Of a DNA stretch of 64,000 nt, positions 11,271 through 22,775 are shown piece after piece. This DNA comes from Arbacia lixula (taxonomy: Eukaryota; Echinodermata; Echinoidea; Arbacioida; Arbaciidae). Made by a program: the position numbers and the translations under genes. Below the pieces are notes generated by a model, which saw only the letters and a list, made by a program, of their open reading frames with translations, had not been told where the DNA came from and did not search any database. The DNA is taken from positions 11,333,224-11,397,223 of the forward strand of contig OZ022596.1 in assembly GCA_963669155.1 (NCBI GenBank). The letters are read 5' to 3'. The number at the start of each line of letters is the position of its first letter. Within the stretch, counting starts at the first letter, position 1.

Positions 11271-11512
11271 CACTACAGCTCAAAGGAATTGGCATACAGG
11301 TGTAGGGAAAGGGAAAGGTAAGAAAGGGAAGGAGCCGCAGTTTTATACCGTGGTATATTTTGTTCAGCATGGAACATTATGCATTAGCCTAAAAAAAGCA
11401 TCATGTTTAATGCTGAACTGGACAAAATATACTGCGGTTTAAAACTGCGGCTCCTTCCCTTTCTTCCCTTTCCCTTTCCCTTTCCCTATGCCAATTCCTT
11501 TGAGCTGTAGTG
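11271..11512. mobile_element. Palindromic TA-flanked MITE, copy 2
   Basis: TA | CACTACAGCTCAAAGG ... CCTTTGAGCTGTAGTG | TA. The two arms pair almost completely and would form one long hairpin around a short TTAGCCTAAAAAA loop. It abuts the end of the previous MITE. Confidence 0.9.
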
Positions 11513-11764
11513 TACATACATAACTGAGAACATTTCATGTGCTTGAAGTTCAGGGTGATGAGGATAGCTGAGGGGGATTTTGATTGGAAGCTACAGTTAC
11601 AGAACCATGCGCCCTAGATCTATCAAGCCAACATTTCGGCCAGCCTTGTTCATACATGTACCCAACTTACAGTTGTACATGTATGTTCATTTGGTCTCTT
11701 CCTTTCTCTCTTTCACTCTTCCAGTCACTTGCACACTTCATGTAACACTTTCTTACATGTAGCT
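11513..11764. other. Non-coding, TACATGTA-rich
   Basis: Several ACATGT palindromes and no recognisable gene. Confidence 0.5.
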
Positions 11765-12170
11765 CTACAGCGTTAGCAATGAACCATTTGTCTCTAGTCT
11801 CTACCACACTATTCATTGCAGTATAAATGGGGTTAGCGCTGGCCCAATTTGTCTCTACCTCACTGCAGTGTGAACGTGGTCAACAAATACCCTATTTGCC
11901 TCTACTGTACATGTACCTCCCATTATTAATTGCAATGTGAACAGGCTCAGCAATGGCCCAATATGTCTCTATACTACAGTACCTCACTGCGGTGTGAACG
12001 AGGTCACTAGATGCCCCATTTGCCTCTACTGTACGTGTACCTCCCGGCTCCCGTTATTCATTGCAGTGTAAACAGGGTAAGCAGTGACCCAATTTGTCTC
12101 CACCTCCCTGCAGTGTGAATGAGGTCACTAGAGACCCCATTTGCCTCTCCAGCTTCCATTATCAACCCAA
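11765..12170. repeat. Minisatellite, about 135-bp unit, three copies
   Basis: Each unit carries CATTGCAGTGTAAACAGGG, GGCCCAATTTGTCTCTAC, CTCACTGCAGTGTGAACG and CCCCATTTGCCTCTACTG in the same order. The copies are diverged. Confidence 0.75.
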
Positions 12171-12235
12171 TTCATGTTGACATTTTGAAGGAGGATGAGC
12201 AATGCTGGTAGGGATCAAGAGAAATAAACAGTCAG

Positions 12236-12984
12236 ATAATGTCAGTCTTCATGGTGTGCTCTCACTTGGTATCTTCCTTCTGTTTATCATGTCATAGTCG
12301 CTGCTGTGTGCTAGTTTTCTCTAGCCCTGTCCCCCACCCCCCCTTCCCCCCTCCCCCCTCCCCTTCCCTTTTGTACATGTATGATTACAGTAACGGCTAG
12401 GCTCTGGTTATGACTAGTTTTTATGAAAGGATTGAATGTTTTTGCAGTGAAACAATAGATCTATAGATAGTAAGAAATTATGTTGCTTCCCAACAGTCAG
12501 TCTTCATGGTGTACTCTTGGTATCTTCCTTCTGTTAATCATGTCATAGTCGCTGCTGTGTGCTAGTTTTCTCTAGCCCTGCCCCCCAGCCCCCCCTTCCC
12601 CCCTACCCCCCCCCCCCCCCCTCTCCCCTTCCCTTTTGTACATGTATGGTTACAATGAAGGCAAGGCTCTGGTTATGACTAGTTTTTATGAAAGGATTGA
12701 ATGTTTTTGCAGTGAAACAATAGATCTATAGATAGTAAGAAATCATGTTGCTTCCCAACAGTCAGTCTTCATGGTGTACTCTTGGTATTTTCCTTCTGTT
12801 TATATCATGTCATCATCGCTGCTGCCAGCTAGTTTTTCCTAGTCCTGTCCCCACCCCCTCTCCTTTCACTTTTGTATGATTACAGTGAAGGCTGTCAGTC
12901 TTTAAGGTGTACTCTCACTATATCCTCCTTCTCTCTACAATGTCATCGCTGCGTGCTAGTTTTTTCCAGCCCCATGTTTTTTTC
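12236..12984. repeat. Tandem repeat, about 260-bp unit, three to four copies
   Basis: Units begin at GTCAGTCTTCATGGTGTAC (about 12241, 12496, 12761 and a shortened copy at 12894). They contain CTGCTGTGTGCTAGTTTTCT, a variable C-run, TTATGACTAGTTTTTATGAA and CAATAGATCTATAGATAG. Differences sit mostly in the C-run (12590-12625 in unit 2). Confidence 0.85.
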
Positions 12985-13168
12985 CCAGCATTAGGTACAC
13001 AACATTCTATGGGAGAGCACCTCGCATGTGACAACACAAGATAAAAACTTTAGACAATCGTAACTTTTTTATCCTTTGACAGATTTTCATCTGACCTTCA
13101 CTAGTACATGCTTCTTTCATGTTTCTGCTTCTAATAAAACCAACTTAATTTCAGGATGAACCATTCCT
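12985..13168. mobile_element. AAAGGGATAGTTCACCCTG MITE, right half
   Basis: The landmarks GGGAGAGCACCTCGCATGTG, TTATCCTTTGACAGATTTTC and TCATGTTTCTGCTT lead into AACTTAATTTCAGGATGAAC and TTCCTTTAA. TTAA follows at 13169-13172. Related copies: 46223-46420, 51184-51622, 60762-61252 and 63798-64000. Confidence 0.75.
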
Positions 13169-13261
13169 TTAATGAAGAAGAAAAACATGTGAACAAGCTT
13201 CTTTATTGCTTTACAGGGGGCTACACTGTACTGTATGTACATGTAAATCAAGGGAAAATTA

Positions 13262-13428
13262 ATTCACATTTTTGGGGGGCTACTTTTTGAGCATATTGGG
13301 TGTTTGGCTACAATTTTACATTGTGTCTGTGAGAATTTGGGGGCTCTTTTGACATTTTCCAGGGCTCTTTTAAGCATTTCGGGGCAAAAATCTCCTTGAG
13401 TCCCCATGTAATTTTTTCACTGCGTTGT
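13262..13428. repeat. GGGGGCTAC interspersed repeat, copy 1
   Basis: This copy shares GGGGGCTACTTTTTGAGCA, GGCTACAATTTTACATTGTG, GGGGGCTCTTTT and CCAGGGCTCTTTTAAGCATT with copies at 15645-15805 and 16265-16435. A shorter relative is at 33218-33300. It has no open frame of note; the class is unknown. Confidence 0.75.
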
Positions 13429-14149
13429 ACAAAACGTACATGTGAATTGCCCTGAGCCTCAATCTAATTTTGCCAAGTGCTGTGAAAGGAACAGTGGTAG
13501 GTTATACAGGAAGTACTTGGGTGTTGAATTAATGATAATGATCTTCCAGTGGATTGCTTTCAGAGTAGAGTGGAAATGCAATGCAAGTAGGACTTTATTG
13601 CTTCCGTTGTCTAGGAAATAGTCATCAATTCTCACACACATTTGCACTTGTGTTGTACTTATGTTGTGATGACTGATGACCATACTTTACAGGGATTTAC
13701 CGCATTACAAATGTGTAGAAACGATGTATAATTTCAAATTGTCGATTGAATCAAGAATGAAGCGTATACATGTACATCCTGTACATCCTTGATTGGGCAA
13801 AAGAAACTTTAAAGTTGACGAAAGTATTACCAGAAAGAAGCTATTCATGAGCTTCATATCGTGCATTTGCTTTGTAATATAAAAGTAGCAAAATGCTAAG
13901 CATAAACTGCCATGATTAACTATTTTTTTTTCAAACTTCCTTCTTTTCGTTACATTACAGACTGTGCAGGACTTTCTTTAGTACATGTGAAGGATAGCTT
14001 TCTTTCTGGTTTCTCTCAACTCATTTAAAGTGTGGTGCAGACACTTCTGGCCAAACAAGGTAAGAGCTTTTAGAATCGGTTCTGTTTAGATGTTACAGGT
14101 AGCCTTTCACCATTTTACATATAGGTGGCCATTGGCTCATTGGCCACCA
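13429..14149. other. Non-coding, nothing recognised
   Basis: AT-rich; only short frames without motifs. Confidence 0.5.
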
Positions 14150-14153
14150 TTAA

Positions 14154-14517
14154 AGGGCATATACTGTACTGGGAAGGCAAAAAAGCCTCAAAATGTAATT
14201 GTTAGCAATCTTCTTGACAATGGTCTTAAATTCATGTATTGTCTATTTTAGAAGCTTGTTGAAAGTTATTTGCACTCAAATGATCCACATATGGAATAAT
14301 TAATGATTAATGATTAAATCCTCAAAATGTTCGGGCCTAACATTTTTAGGATTTGTGATTTAATCACTCATTACTCGAAATGTAGATCATTTTAGGGCAA
14401 ATAACTTTCAGCAAGCTTCTAAAATAGACAATACATGAATTTAAGACCATTGGCAAGAAGATTGCCAACAATTACATTTTGAAGGCCTTTTTGCCTTCCC
14501 AGTACAGTATATGCCCT
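14154..14517. mobile_element. Palindromic TTAA-flanked MITE, 364 bp
   Basis: TTAA at 14150-14153 and 14518-14521 flank AGGGCATATACTGTACTGGG and its complement. The inner arms (AATGTAATTGTTAGCAATCT; GAAGCTTGTTGAAAGTTATT) also pair almost to the centre at about 14335. The right TTAA is shared with the terminus of the next MITE, so one element inserted into or beside the end of the other. Confidence 0.88.
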
Positions 14518-14521
14518 TTAA

Positions 14522-14945
14522 AGACAAGGTTTCCCTTTTGTGGTTCACACAAATAAAATTTGGTAAAAAGCATGGAAAATGGAATAGAACTTCCCTCCCA
14601 ATAATAAAGCAGGAATCTGACTTAAAGCAAAATTACACCGATCAGTAGATTTTGAGGAGGTTTTCGGCTTGTTCGTCCGAAACCTATACCTACAGACCGG
14701 CCGGGGAGCGCTGTGCGCTTTAGCCCACTCATTGGTGCATGCGTTCAATGGAAGCAACTCGAGCATTGAGCGGGACAATACGGTTTTGAATGTACAGTGA
14801 GTACATGTAGACTATGCTCGCTGCGATTCAAATGTAAACAAGGCTAGTTTTTCACTTAAACTGAAAATGTTTGTGAAGCTACACTGTACGACTCTGATTC
14901 CTGCTGAGTTTCATGAGTCTTGAGTGTGATCCCTAACATTATACA
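14522..14945. mobile_element. MITE family GACAGGGTGTCCC, diverged copy
   Basis: It starts with AGACAAGGTTTCCCTTTTGT after TTAA. It shares CTTCCCTCCCAATAATAAAG, GTTCGTCCGAAACC, GTAAACAAGGCTAGTTTTTC and CTGAGTTTCATGAGTCTTG with the copy at 10790. Confidence 0.7.
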
Positions 14946-15282
14946 CTCCACATGTACAATGTACAGGTATGACTCATTGAAAGATGACTGTAGATGTACA
15001 ATGTGTTATGTTACACATTACATAATGTGCAAACGTTGAGCTCCTGTACTGTAGACTATTGATTTTCACTGAGACTTGGTATGAAGGGTACAGAATAGGC
15101 TCTTCAACCAGTGGTTTTATTGATTGGCTGATAACCTTTTTGCACCCTCACCTCACTGCACTAATCCGCTTGTTTACGCTACATATTACAATGTGCACGA
15201 AGGAGATTCAAAAACTTGTTTGTCTCAAAATTCATAAGTTTGACCCCAACTCAGCTCATAACAAAATTCTATAGTAAGCCAG

Positions 15283-15343
15283 TAAAAAAAAAAAAAACAA
15301 CTTTTTTTTTTTTTTTTTTTTTTTTTGGGGGGGGGGGGGGGGG
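15283..15343. repeat. Homopolymer cluster (A, T and G runs)
   Basis: An A-run at 15283-15296 is followed by about 25 T and then about 18 G. Length here is prone to sequencing error. Confidence 0.85.
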
Positions 15344-15640
15344 CTGTTTTCAAGCCTTCGCCCTACTCAAAAATATTTGCTATTTATATAAATCATACCA
15401 TACACATACATATAGCTGTGTACATTATATGTAGGGGATGCCCTGCACTGCATAATCACAACATTCTTACCAGGAAGAAAAAAAAAATGTGGGGTTACTT
15501 TTCAAGCCCGGGCACTTTGTTTAAAGGATTTGCAATTGATTGCAACATGACTTCTTTTTGCGTGTGAGCCCCCGCTAAAGAGACCTTACTGTGAAAATGC
15601 AAAATTGTAGAGTACATGTATGCAAGACAGGGAAAAAATT
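15344..15640. other. Non-coding, nothing recognised
   Basis: Short frames only. Confidence 0.45.
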
Positions 15641-15644
15641 AGTT

Positions 15645-15805
15645 CAACATTTTCTGGGGCTACATTTTGAGCACATTGGCCATTTGGCTACAATTTTACA
15701 GTGTGTCTATGGGAATTTTGGGGGCTCTTTTAACATTTTCCAGTGCTCTTGCAAGCATTTTAGGGGCAAAATCGTCCCGAGCCCCCGTGTATTTTTTTCC
15801 CTGAT
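15645..15805. repeat. GGGGGCTAC interspersed repeat, copy 2
   Basis: It shares the ordered phrases described for 13262-13428 and ends in GAGCCCCCGTGTATTTTTTT. Confidence 0.75.
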
Positions 15806-16264
15806 GCAAGACCGATCCATGCAGGTAATTCACAACAGGTTCAGGGTGTTCATTTCATAAAGCCATGCACGCTCTGAGAGTAGGCCCCACAAATACAATG
15901 TACATTTCTATTGATTCTTTTGAGTCATGCTTTACGGTTGTAACGGAAAGGTCAGCCTGGAAATGTGTGCGCCTCACTCAGTAAATGTGCATGTTGTGTG
16001 CTGAAAACGATATTGATTGAATCTTGACTCTTGACTAAACAGACCCTTGTATCCTCCATTGCTTGTTACTGTTTGAGTCTGCTAATATTCTGCACACACA
16101 GTAACGTATCAACAAACATATGCAGTAGTTTTGCTGTGCATTTAGTGTAGTTGTTTTAAAAGGTTTCACAGTCATCGCTGTCAATAAAGGCCATAATCTA
16201 CAGTATATGGACAATGCATAAAGTATAATATGAATGAAGACCACCCTGGGAAATATGTTAGCCG
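15806..16264. other. Non-coding, nothing recognised
   Basis: No motif-bearing frame. Confidence 0.45.
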
Positions 16265-16435
16265 TTTGGCTAATTCAACATTTTTGGGGGCTACTTTTTG
16301 AGCATGTTAGCCATTTGGCTACAATTTTACATTGTGTCTATGGGAATTTCGGGGGCTCTTTAAACATTTTCCAGGGCTCTTTTAAGCATTTTGTGGGCGA
16401 AATCGCCCCGAGCCCCAGTATATTTTTTCCCTGCC
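16265..16435. repeat. GGGGGCTAC interspersed repeat, copy 3
   Basis: It has the same phrase order as copies 1 and 2 and ends in GAGCCCCAGTATATTTTTTC. Confidence 0.75.
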
Positions 16436-16629
16436 TTTACATGTACCAGTCCTTAAAACCACTTTTTATATTTCCCCTTATGCTGTCTTGAAGTTGACAA
16501 TTTTGATACTACTCGCATCTTTATGTAGTGAACATTTACTACATGTACATGAAACTGTACATGTACGTGTATGAGATTTGTTTTGTTGGCTCACAAATTG
16601 ATGCATGCTTGTCCATGCTTATGTACATA

Positions 16630-16857
16630 CCCAACAGCTCAAAGGAATTGGCATAGGGAAAGGGAAAGGGAAGAAAGGGGAGTCGCAGTTTTAAACCGCG
16701 GTATGTTTTGTCCAGTTTAGCATGAAACATGATGCTTCAGCCTAAAAAGCATCATGTTTCATGCTGAACCGGACAAAATATACCACGGTTTAAAACTGCA
16801 GGTCTTTCTCTTTCTTCCCTTTCCCTGTCCCTATGCCAATTCTTTTGAGCTGTAGTG
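16630..16857. mobile_element. Palindromic TA-flanked MITE, copy 3
   Basis: TA | CCCAACAGCTCAAAGG ... TTTTGAGCTGTAGTG | TA, with the hairpin centre AAGCATCATGTTTCATGCTG. It is slightly shorter than copy 2 and has a diverged left tip. Confidence 0.88.
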
Positions 16858-17354
16858 TAGTTCTGTACCTGTACATGTATGTACCTGGTGTTATAATACA
16901 TTGGAATCATTTACAGGTTATGTACTTGTCAATACAGTATTTATGTGGTGAACTGTGAAACCTACTCTACATTGTGATTTCTGTTCTGAGATATAGAGCA
17001 TTTCTAAAATAGTTCTGTCCCTGCTGTATAAACTTTCAGTTCTGCCTGGTTGAAGACGTCATGCTGTCTTCTTACAAATGCTCCTTTCATTTTGTGGGTT
17101 GGGTGGTGTGTGGTATGGTGTGGTATCATGGTGTGGGGGTGATGTCAGGACAATGGAATGCATTCTTTTGTTTACTTACACAGACAAGACAGGTACACAA
17201 AATGTACATTGTGATGATGTCACAATAGGGTTACATTTCTGTAGTAAAGTGCAGTAGATACCATGCACTCACATAATGCAATGTACATTGTACATGTACT
17301 GTACATTGAACTGTCACAGTAACATCAGCATACACTACATGTACAGTACATGTA
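16858..17354. other. Non-coding, TACATGTA-rich
   Basis: Many TACATGTA and GTACATTG palindromic words, densest at 17280-17355. No gene. Confidence 0.5.
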
Positions 17355-17585
17355 CACTACAGCTCAAAGGAATTGGCATAGGGAAAGGGAAAGGGATGAA
17401 AGGGAAGGAGCCGTAGTTTTAAACCATGGTTTATTTTGTCCAGTTCAGCATGAAACATGATGTTTTTAGGCTAAAACATCATGTTCCATGCTGAACTGCA
17501 CAAAATATACCGCAGTTTAAAACTGTTTAAAACTTCCTTTTCTCCCCTTTCCCTTTCCCTATGCCAATTCCTTTGAGCTGCAGTG
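17355..17585. mobile_element. Palindromic TA-flanked MITE, copy 4
   Basis: TA | CACTACAGCTCAAAGG ... CCTTTGAGCTGCAGTG | TA. Both arms carry GGGAAAGGGAAAGGG and TATTTTGTCCAGTTCAGCAT-type blocks in inverted order. Confidence 0.9.
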
Positions 17586-19355
17586 TACATTGTTGATTAA
17601 AAAACAAACTGAATTTATACCTTGGGAAGTTACAGTTAGTACATGTAGAACTTTTCCTGTACAGGTACATGGAGATTAACATATGTATACATAATACTGT
17701 ACTGTACATGTACATCATTACTACATGTAGTTTCCCCGGTAGTATCCCCCCCCCCCCCCCCCCCCTCTAAAATTAGATCCATATTACCATTATAATTTCT
17801 GGCATATGGAATCAATCTACGTGTACATGAAATCAATCAAGCACATAATGAAAATGGATGGATTGTTCAGTACATGAAGGTTAAAGTGATGAAAAAATGA
17901 AAATAAATCCTTCACAAACTATCTACTGTAAGCTGATTACTAGTATTTGGCCTGGCATGGATAATTTCTATGGCCTTATTGCTCTTGTGGCTTGGCATCT
18001 TTTCATCTAACGTTAGCTTTAGGTAAAGTATATTGAATTGTTTGTACAGTACAATTTTGGTACATGAAAATAAAACTGGCTTCAAGGCAGTTTAACATTC
18101 CTACATGTAGGCTACACGTATGTTTAATTCAAAATGGAAAGAAAGTATAGTATTACCACCTGTCCAGGAGTAGTCTGTTTTTCATTATTTTCTTTTCTCA
18201 GTCAGGTGAGCAGCAGAAGAAATCAGGAATAATAGTTTATTATACAGTAGTCAGACCCGTTCATTGCATACTTAAGATTAGAAACAATCTCAGAGCTACA
18301 TGTAGGCTACATGTAAATGTGTAAATTCAAAGTTACAATGGTGAAAAAATGAACTATCCAAGCTGACTATCCAAGCTGATTACCAATATTGGGGGTGAGA
18401 TTCTTCATCTGCAGTGTTCATTTGCCAGTACAACAGAGAGACATGCTTAAACCTCTGAGTACCAAGCACTGACAGTCTCGTCACTAACGATTCAGTTTCT
18501 TGCCCTCCATACAGAAGGATGGTTTTAAAGACCATATCTTTTCCCTTAAAGTTGAAAAGTACACAATACAGTTGTGCTGTACCTCATTACAGACATGGAC
18601 AGGAATTCAGGATGTGCACTGTATTAGAGCGTAATCACACTGCATTGAATTCTCTGGTATATTGTGTCTGTATTAGTCAACTTGGAGCGAGACCTATTCA
18701 TTGGAACACAGGGCCATTCAGGCACATCCAATCTTTTGTCACAATCAATTCACAATGGAACAAGGTTGGGACGCGAGGTGCATTTGCTATTGTCAACATT
18801 TCTCTTTTATCCAACTGAGCACTGCAAATCACTGCATACAGTGTGCATACATTGTTGTGTGTTCAAGTGCAGGTAGAATGCAGATTGAGTTGGCTTATAC
18901 ATGTAGTTGACACCTGTGTGTACGCATGGTACAGATCTGCATCTACATTGTAAACTTGACCTTTTACAATACACCTGTAACATTGACTTTCTACTTGTGC
19001 GTACATGTACATGTATGTAGGTGAGCTGTTTCCACTAACATGCACACAATGAAGTATTCTTATTCAAACTGCTTATGCTTGAACATTGTACGTGTGCAGA
19101 TTTGATGCATGTCATTCAAGCAGTATGCGAAAGTGATGACCCAAAAGCTTATCTGACTGGTTACCACTGATCATAGCCCCTCCCCAACCATGAGATCGAG
19201 AAATAGGGATGTGTAAAACATGTATTTCCCTGCATGAGGTACAGTTGTACTCTGTAGCAACTTCATATTTTTTCATCAGACTGAACGTGAGTAAAGTGTT
19301 TTCCCATTGTTTGAAGCGTGCACACTATTCTTCTTATGTAACACATTTCATTTAG
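17586..19355. other. Non-coding; a C-run and many TACATGTA words
   Basis: A C-run of about 18 lies at 17747-17766. ACATGT words are frequent (for example 18110-18120, 18300, 19000-19015). I found no frame with a recognisable domain and no clear transposon ends. Confidence 0.5.
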
Positions 19356-19450
19356 ACCCCCCTACCACCCCCTACCACCCCCTACCACCCCCTACCACCC
19401 CCTACCACCCCCTACCACCCCTACCACCCCCCTACCACCCCTTCCAACCC
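19356..19450. repeat. 10-bp minisatellite (CCTACCACCC)n
   Basis: About eight tandem units with small length changes at the right end. The proline-rich frame over it is an artefact. A second small array, three units of GCTACCTTGG, is at 19502-19535. Confidence 0.9.
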
Positions 19451-19682
19451 CCCTTTAGTCATGGTCTGCAGACTAGGGTCAGGTCTGGCTGGGTGGCTAC
19501 AGCTACCTTGGGCTACCTTGGGCTACCTTGGGGTTGATGGGGGGTAAAATCAACCAGACTGGTAACAACCCTACCAGGTCAAGACAAGATGTAAACAAGA
19601 AGCCCTCTCAGGAGCCACTTTATAAAAGAACCAAACTAACTCACAAAATGTACATAAAAAAGACACAGTACATGAACATATA

Positions 19683-20073
19683 TCTGTGTCTATCATCTTT
19701 TCAGAATTTGAAACGTGTTTCCAAAGGCCTTTACGTGTGTTTATCAACTCAATCGCCCAAAAAAACAGCCTTGTCACTGCGCAGCTCTACTGCGCCGTTA
19801 CACGTGCACTGTAGTACAATAGTGTGCGATCGATGTGTTTTCTTGGTGTGATGCGTGTGTTTTCAGAAATCTGAAACACATGCTTCTCTAAACACGTTTC
19901 TGGCTCAAACGCGTTTAGGATCGCACAAATTTGCATGTTTCAAAACAGCTTTCCGAACCCCATAATCAAAACACCTTCACGTTTATCATCTCCCTGAAAC
20001 ACGTTTAAAAAAATTTAAACACGTTTGGAAACCTTAATTCTACCCAAAATAAAGAGTTGATAAACACGCCCAT
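19683..20073 (+). mobile_element. TTTATCAACT-ended MITE, copy 1
   Basis: A left end near TCTATCATCTTTTCAGAATTT and a right end AGAGTTGATAAACACGCCC flank a body rich in AAACGCGTTT words. It includes CACTGCGCAGCTCTACTGCG and CGCACAAATTTGC. Other copies: 30826-31185 (inverted) and 35893-36281. Confidence 0.8.
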
Positions 20074-20263
20074 AGATACAAATGTATCCCAGTAATCTCA
20101 TTGTAAGGTCATTAAATGAAGTGAAAAGAAACACTGTACTATGGGTGGGTTTTCCCCTGCAATGCCAGAAGAAATATCATGAGTTTTTCTTTTACAGGGT
20201 GTAATGAATTGTGTCCAATTTATTATATCAGATATGAAAATTGGCCAAGTTGAAGAATGATTA

Positions 20264-20298
20264 TTACATTATTACATTACATTATTACATTATTACTA
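20264..20298. repeat. (ATTAC)n / (ATT)n microsatellite
   Basis: Repeated ATTATTAC and ATTAC words. The same array resumes at 21322-21340, on the far side of the element at 20299-21320. Confidence 0.85.
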
Positions 20299-21320
20299 AG
20301 CCTGAGTCATATCGATTTTTTCAGAAACCGGTGTTCGATGGCTTTGCGCCGATCGAACATCGATGCATCGATACATGACGTCACCCAGCCACTGCCAAGA
20401 GCCAATTTATGAATGAAAATATAGTAAGCATACGCAGTGCAATCCTTCCATTTCCCCACATAAACAAGCATGCAATTCTCTATCACCTCGTACCAAAATT
20501 GACCTAGAATTTCACTTTCCTATATTTTATATGAATTATGATAGGTAACCTCGGAGAATCTATTTTCTCACCGATACTGCACATGTAAGCGAATTTCGAT
20601 TACTTCTTGTTTTTCCGTCAAAATCTTACAAATTAGCGTCAATATGGCATCGTATACATGTATGTAGGTTGGAATCTGGAGAGTCTATTGCAACGGGCAG
20701 AAAGTCAATCAGCTTCCGGGTTGCGATTTTTTTTTTTCGTAACCCTAATGCGTCGAAAAATCGCTTCCGGGTTTCGGACAACGTGACTGGATATTGTATC
20801 ACTGTTTTGGCGACCACATGGTTATGACGTGATCTACGCGATGCACCAATCAGTGGTCTCCGAATCGCTGTACGGAGACGCTCTATTAGTCTGTACGTCG
20901 GCAGCGTGTATGCAAATGAGCCTTACGCACGATTGCCACTGTATTTCCGGGTTTTCACAACACACGATGCTATCCGTTGTACAAAGTCTATGGACAATTG
21001 TTTGTTGTGGCGTTGCGCTGTATATAGTAGTGAACGAATCAAATCCAAGTAGTATGTAGTAGCTGCTTGATCATCGAGCGACCTGTTCATTCTCTTGATG
21101 CGTTACCTGCAAAACTCACAAAAGAGAGTAGGAACCAAGTAAGCAAATTAAAATTGTGAAAATATGAAGATAAATTGTGTATAACAGGACTATCAAACAA
21201 AAGATTTTGTGTTTTCTAGTCAATTTGGTAATTTCGTCGATGCATCGAATTCATCAAAACGAAATCGGAGTTCGACTTCTTCGATCGAACACCGGCTTAA
21301 TAATCGATTCGACTCAGGCC
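20299..21320. mobile_element. 1.0-kb terminal-inverted-repeat element inserted in an ATTAC array
   Basis: The ends AGCCTGAGTCATATCGAT and its near complement ATCGATTCGACTCAGGCC lie between TA dinucleotides. A second inverted pair, ACCGGTGTTCGATGG / TCGATCGAACACCGG, lies just inside. The interior is CpG-richer than its surroundings but has no transposase-like frame, so it is non-autonomous. TA target duplication is likely, but the flanking simple repeat makes it ambiguous. Confidence 0.8.
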
Positions 21321-21344
21321 TAATTATTACATTATTACTACAAC

Positions 21345-22770
21345 TAATTCAGGACCAGCCAACACAATATGGGGTTTGGTACTTTAGACCTTGATATCAA
21401 ATATTTAACAGTTATGTAGCAGGATGTGCATCATATTCCTGCAAAAGATAAACCATTATTTGTTATACTGTGATTTGTAACTATCACTTTTGTAATGACA
21501 AACATACATGTAGATGTAAATGTGTACCAAATCAATATGAAAAGATAACTCTTGAAATTAGCAACACGTTGAAACAATTGACACATCTTGGTTTTGCTTT
21601 TCAAATTGGCACGAGTACAGTAGGTCTGGACTAAAGATAGCCACTATACATACATGTACATGTACATATGTAGAATTCCGGCTAGTTTCACAAAGCACAT
21701 TGCTGTATCTTCTTTGTACGAGGTTTTTGTCTCCTCAAGCAAAGAGGATGATTCTCTGCTCTATCAAAAGAATTCCTGAAGGAATTAATCAGTTGTGGCT
21801 GCCATGAGATTCAGGCAAATTCTTTTTGGAATTAACCAAAACAATATCGGGTTTGATCAATTCTTCGAAGCAGTGCGCGCTGTTGTACTTTTATAGTTCC
21901 TGCAAACCAAGAAACAAAGATCTACAGTATACAAGAAACTAGACAGTTATTTTGAGAGTAACTTGAATGTGAAGGTGATGTTCAAAAGATATTTTGTATA
22001 GCTGAGGGTTTGATTTAAGTAACAGTAAGTACATCTACATGTATCTAACCAGTCTCCAAAGAGTTATAAGATCAGTTCTCTTTATAGAATTTATATTTGA
22101 TATGGCAAAATAAACTTGTACAATAAATATACATGCTGCAGTGTACATGTACCTACATGATTTACAACTTCAAAACAGACTTCTGTTTTATACAATCATC
22201 TGATATCGTACTACTTGTATTTGATCCGTATTTCTCCAAAAATAAAGTCTAATATATCACAACATGCAATCAAATCATCACAACCTTACTCAAGAACATT
22301 TACAGGATGCAGTATAATGGTACAATGTCACAATATTTAGGCTTTAATTTAACAAAACATGTGCAGTTCACCATGTACATTTCTACACACTGTGAATGCA
22401 ACTCTTCAAATTATATTTCTTTATCCAAATATTTTGTCTTCTTGTGTTAAACCTACACCTGTAATGATATCATCCAATCCGTTCCCAAACACATTTTGCC
22501 ATACCCATGCCCCAAAGCCTTGCAACACAATACCCCTGTTCTGTATCTGCAGACATCTTGGGAGAAATGGCAACGAATTTGAACCAAAACAAATTTGCCC
22601 TGAAAACAACCCATTGAACCTTGCCCATGCTCACATTCCAGCTAGTCTCTGCTTCAGTCAGGGTCAGTACATTTATTTTATTTTGATTGTCCTGATCCTT
22701 CTCTTTATCTTGTTCGTCTTTCATGTTGCTCCGGCAGTGCACCTTACTTTGTTTCTCCTAACTCTTCTTT
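21345..22770. other. Non-coding, nothing recognised
   Basis: The 195-residue frame starting at 22359 has no domain in its first part and ends in the GTCC repeat, so I do not call a gene. Confidence 0.5.
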
Positions 22771-22775
22771 TTTTT

